Shown one piece after another: positions 61,881 to 64,000 of a DNA stretch of 64,000 nucleotides (position 1 is the stretch's first letter; every line of letters starts with the position of its first letter). The translations under genes were made by a program, and so were the position numbers. The notes under the pieces are model-generated. The model made no database searches and had not been told where the DNA came from. It saw nothing but the letters and a program-made list of their open reading frames with translations. The stretch lies in the NCBI GenBank assembly GCA_033852075.1, contig JAWSVC010000023.1:1-64000 (forward strand), given 5' to 3'. Origin of the DNA: QZLE01 sp033852075 (GTDB lineage: Bacteria; Pseudomonadota; Gammaproteobacteria; QZLD01).

Positions 61881-64000
61881 GTGCAAGTTAAGTCTAGTAG
61901 GGATACTGTAATATCCATAGATGCTTCAAGATTATCTAAAGCCGATAATAAGGTCGCTGTCTTAGAAACAGAAATCGATCTATTATCTAATTTATCTAAT
62001 TCAAATCACATAGATCATATCGTAGATTATCTTTCTGCATATATTAATGACAGATGGGGATTTAATATATTTGGATTACAGTTTTGTGACCATCAAAGCC
62101 ATAAATTAATTTTTCATAAATTAGTTAACGCAGACTTAATTGGCTGCAACTATTCGTCGTTAGATAATTTTTCTTTGTGTTTAGATAACAACAAAAGCAT
62201 TTCAATATTGGCAGCAATTGATAAACGTTTCAAATTTCACGATCTTGACAATATTGATGAATATGATTATGACTTTGACGCTAGGATAACAGCTAAAATC
62301 GGTCTTAAGACTATGTTATTTATTCCGATAATTAATGATAATGTCTCTATCGGCGTTATTAGATTGTCTTCGAGTAATAATAGTAGAAAATTCTCGCCTG
62401 AAGTTGTTGATCAACTTGTAGCTTTAATATCTAAAATTTCTGGCATTGTCGCTGTAAAATTGCAAATAAATCAGATAGAACAACAATTTCAACTTCAGCA
62501 AAGAAACCTTCAGCTAATAAACGATCTCAGTTCAATATCTGATCTTAAGCGAATTTCAGAGCTTCTTATCCAGGAGATACTAGCTATTGATGCATTTGAT
62601 GCAATTATGGTTAATATGCTCGATAGTGAAAAAAGAACATATATTTGTAAAAATTTATATCTGCCAGGGCGTTTTTCTCCTATGCAAAACGTATTAAAAG
62701 GCTATCAATTTAAATTTGAAGCTGATGCTCTGGATAATAGTTGGAATAAAACACACAAGCCGGTAACCATTGAAAGTAATCAATTCAGTTTCTGCTCACC
62801 ATTTATTAAAGAACGTTGCCAAAAATGGGAAATGCAATATTTGGTTGTAATACCAATAATTGTATCAGGCTTATCAGTAGGGTCTTTGTGTATTTTTAAT
62901 CGTGCTAATTCCTTTAGCGCCAATAATATTAATGCCATTTCTGACTCATTAAACTTATTTTCTGCTGCTATTAATAATGCGACAAAAATTGAACGAGTAA
63001 ATGCAAAAGAAGAAGAGTTACTAAAAATAGAATTAGCCAAGAAAAAATTCTTAAAATTTATTGAAAAAATAAATCACATATCTGAACCAAAGAAGATATA
63101 TCAAAATATTGCTGATGAATTTATTAGGTGGTTTTCATTTAATATGGTTTCCATCCATATGGTAGAAGGTGAAAATTTATTAACAAAGAACATAACTCTG
63201 GATGAGACTGTTGATCCTTCTATTATCAAATCTTTAAAATTGGCACATGATGAAATCAAATTGGAAATGAAAGCAGGGGAGAGTGTACAGGTTTCAACTA
63301 TTCTTAATGACTCTATCACTCATATCCCCGATGTTTTGCAAATTAAAGATCTTCCAATGCCGGAAAAGGATGCGTATTGCCTAAAGTTTCTAAATGGGTT
63401 GCGCACCGTAGTACATATTCCTGTTCGCATAGGATCGAATCCGGTAGGCGTTCTATCTCTTTGGTCATTTGGCGAAGTTATATCTCTTTCTGAAGATGAT
63501 ATTGATTTTATTGAGATGATTGCATCTTTTTGTGGATCAACAATAAATAATGCTTTTTTATTTAATACGGTAGAAGAACAAAACATTCAAATAGCTCAAC
63601 AATATAAAGAGCTTTGCAATACTAGGGATTTGCTTGAAGTGGCAAGGGATGAAGCTCAATTTTCAGCAAACGCAAAATCCGAATTTCTTGCTAATATGAG
63701 TCATGAAATTAGAACGCCTATGAACGCCATTATTAATTTTGCCGAACTAGCGCTTAAGACCGGTATGACTCCTAAGCAAATTGATTATATAGCCAAGATA
63801 CAAAAATCATCTGATTCTCTTCTTTGTATTATCAATGACATTTTAGATTTATCTAAAATTGAGGCAAATAAATTTACAATAGATAAAAATGAATTTGATT
63901 TAATAGAGGTAATTAACGATGTTACTGATATGTTTGTTGAGCGTCTAAGAGCCAAAGGATTAGAGTTTTATATTAATGGTGCCGCATTAATAAAAAATTG
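61881..64000 (+). CDS. Multi-GAF hybrid-type sensor histidine kinase (runs off the right edge)
   Basis: The frame is open to the window end. GTG 61881 (MQVKSSRDTV) is chosen because GGAG lies six bases upstream; ATG 61869 is in frame. At least three GAF-like sensor segments are seen at roughly residues 35-190, 210-370 and 385-555. Repeat-end motifs include FIPIINDNVSIGVIRLSS, VIPIIVSGLSVGSLCIF and VHIPVRIGSNPVGVLSLW. After a coiled coil the HisKA domain reads AKSEFLANMSHEIRTPMNAI with the phospho-acceptor His at ~residue 608. No TM segment is present, so it is cytoplasmic. The HATPase and any receiver domains lie beyond 64000. Confidence 0.88.
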   Translation, partial: MQVKSSRDTVISIDASRLSKADNKVAVLETEIDLLSNLSNSNHIDHIVDYLSAYINDRWGFNIFGLQFCDHQSHKLIFHKLVNADLIGCNYSSLDNFSLCLDNNKSISILAAIDKRFKFHDLDNIDEYDYDFDARITAKIGLKTMLFIPIINDNVSIGVIRLSSSNNSRKFSPEVVDQLVALISKISGIVAVKLQINQIEQQFQLQQRNLQLINDLSSISDLKRISELLIQEILAIDAFDAIMVNMLDSEKRTYICKNLYLPGRFSPMQNVLKGYQFKFEADALDNSWNKTHKPVTIESNQFSFCSPFIKERCQKWEMQYLVVIPIIVSGLSVGSLCIFNRANSFSANNINAISDSLNLFSAAINNATKIERVNAKEEELLKIELAKKKFLKFIEKINHISEPKKIYQNIADEFIRWFSFNMVSIHMVEGENLLTKNITLDETVDPSIIKSLKLAHDEIKLEMKAGESVQVSTILNDSITHIPDVLQIKDLPMPEKDAYCLKFLNGLRTVVHIPVRIGSNPVGVLSLWSFGEVISLSEDDIDFIEMIASFCGSTINNAFLFNTVEEQNIQIAQQYKELCNTRDLLEVARDEAQFSANAKSEFLANMSHEIRTPMNAIINFAELALKTGMTPKQIDYIAKIQKSSDSLLCIINDILDLSKIEANKFTIDKNEFDLIEVINDVTDMFVERLRAKGLEFYINGAALIKN

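Noticed and set aside
1..64000. CRISPR arrays, rRNA or tRNA genes, prophage block
   Set aside because: No spaced direct-repeat array, no cloverleaf or rRNA-like segment, and no run of phage structural genes was seen; the DUF1353 gene alone is not enough.

Overview
The window reads as one contiguous stretch of an AT-rich gammaproteobacterial chromosome. The case for this is the set of gammaproteobacterial housekeeping genes: cmoM, truC, uup, DUF1820-prfC, efpL, nadB, clpS-clpA, murI, tsaB and metH. Outer-membrane proteins, an RND pump and a GlyGly-CTERM protein show a Gram-negative envelope. No rRNA, tRNA, CRISPR array, phage block or intact insertion sequence was found, and I do not assign a genus.

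Layout. 1-545 is the N-terminal part of an Rhs-type polymorphic toxin that runs off the left edge. 865-2394 is a glycine-rich outer-membrane-like protein whose paralogue lies at 30679-32214. 2427-6267 is accessory: a DUF1353 protein, cmoM, a membrane-anchored thioredoxin-like/CcdA-like pair, a DUF5320/DUF134 pair with repeated 13-bp operator-like half-sites, and an IS481 transposase remnant. 6269-16776 is a complete chemotaxis system: a minus-strand operon STAS-cheA-cheW-cheW-cheR-cheB-cheY-cheD-pseudo-receiver, then a divergent cheY-like gene and an MCP on the plus strand. 16920-22709 holds murI, tsaB, uup, DUF1820 and prfC. 22782-27405 holds a coiled-coil membrane protein and metH. 27705-32214 is a surface/secretion region: a PHB-depolymerase-like GlyGly-CTERM protein with repeated domains, and the second glycine-rich protein.

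32227-36278 has rbgA/ylqF, truC, DUF1015 and a two-domain QueD-like gene. 36281-42848 is an RND efflux operon whose TolC component carries an extra substrate-binding-protein-like N-terminus. 42871-43498 is a compact, unusual minus-strand locus: promoter, 14-codon ORF, terminator, C-terminal relic of the RNA ligase RtcB, then a small basic ORF with an intrinsic terminator inside its reading frame and no stop codon before it. 43617-50018 has PilZ, GFA, an alpha/beta hydrolase, the efpL-ABC transporter operon, nadB and a membrane protein. 50136-52318 has a DksA/TraR-like protein and a NarL-type two-component system. 52375-53764 is a frameshifted NHL-repeat protein. 54006-61638 has nadE, clpS-clpA, a likely rquA (rhodoquinone synthesis), a Sir2-like protein and a pseudouridine synthase. 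61881-64000 is the start of a multi-GAF histidine kinase cut by the right edge.

The strongest candidate for something undescribed is 42871-43498. Its small ORF has the regulatory layout of arfA (a nonstop mRNA made by internal termination) but not an obvious ArfA sequence, and it sits directly behind an rtcB relic. Other points worth following are the DUF134/DUF5320/thiol-redox module with its shared operator motif, the paralogous three-repeat glycine-rich proteins, the PHB-depolymerase-like protein lacking its nucleophile serine, the SBP-TolC fusion, and a CheA with an MshEN-like insert.
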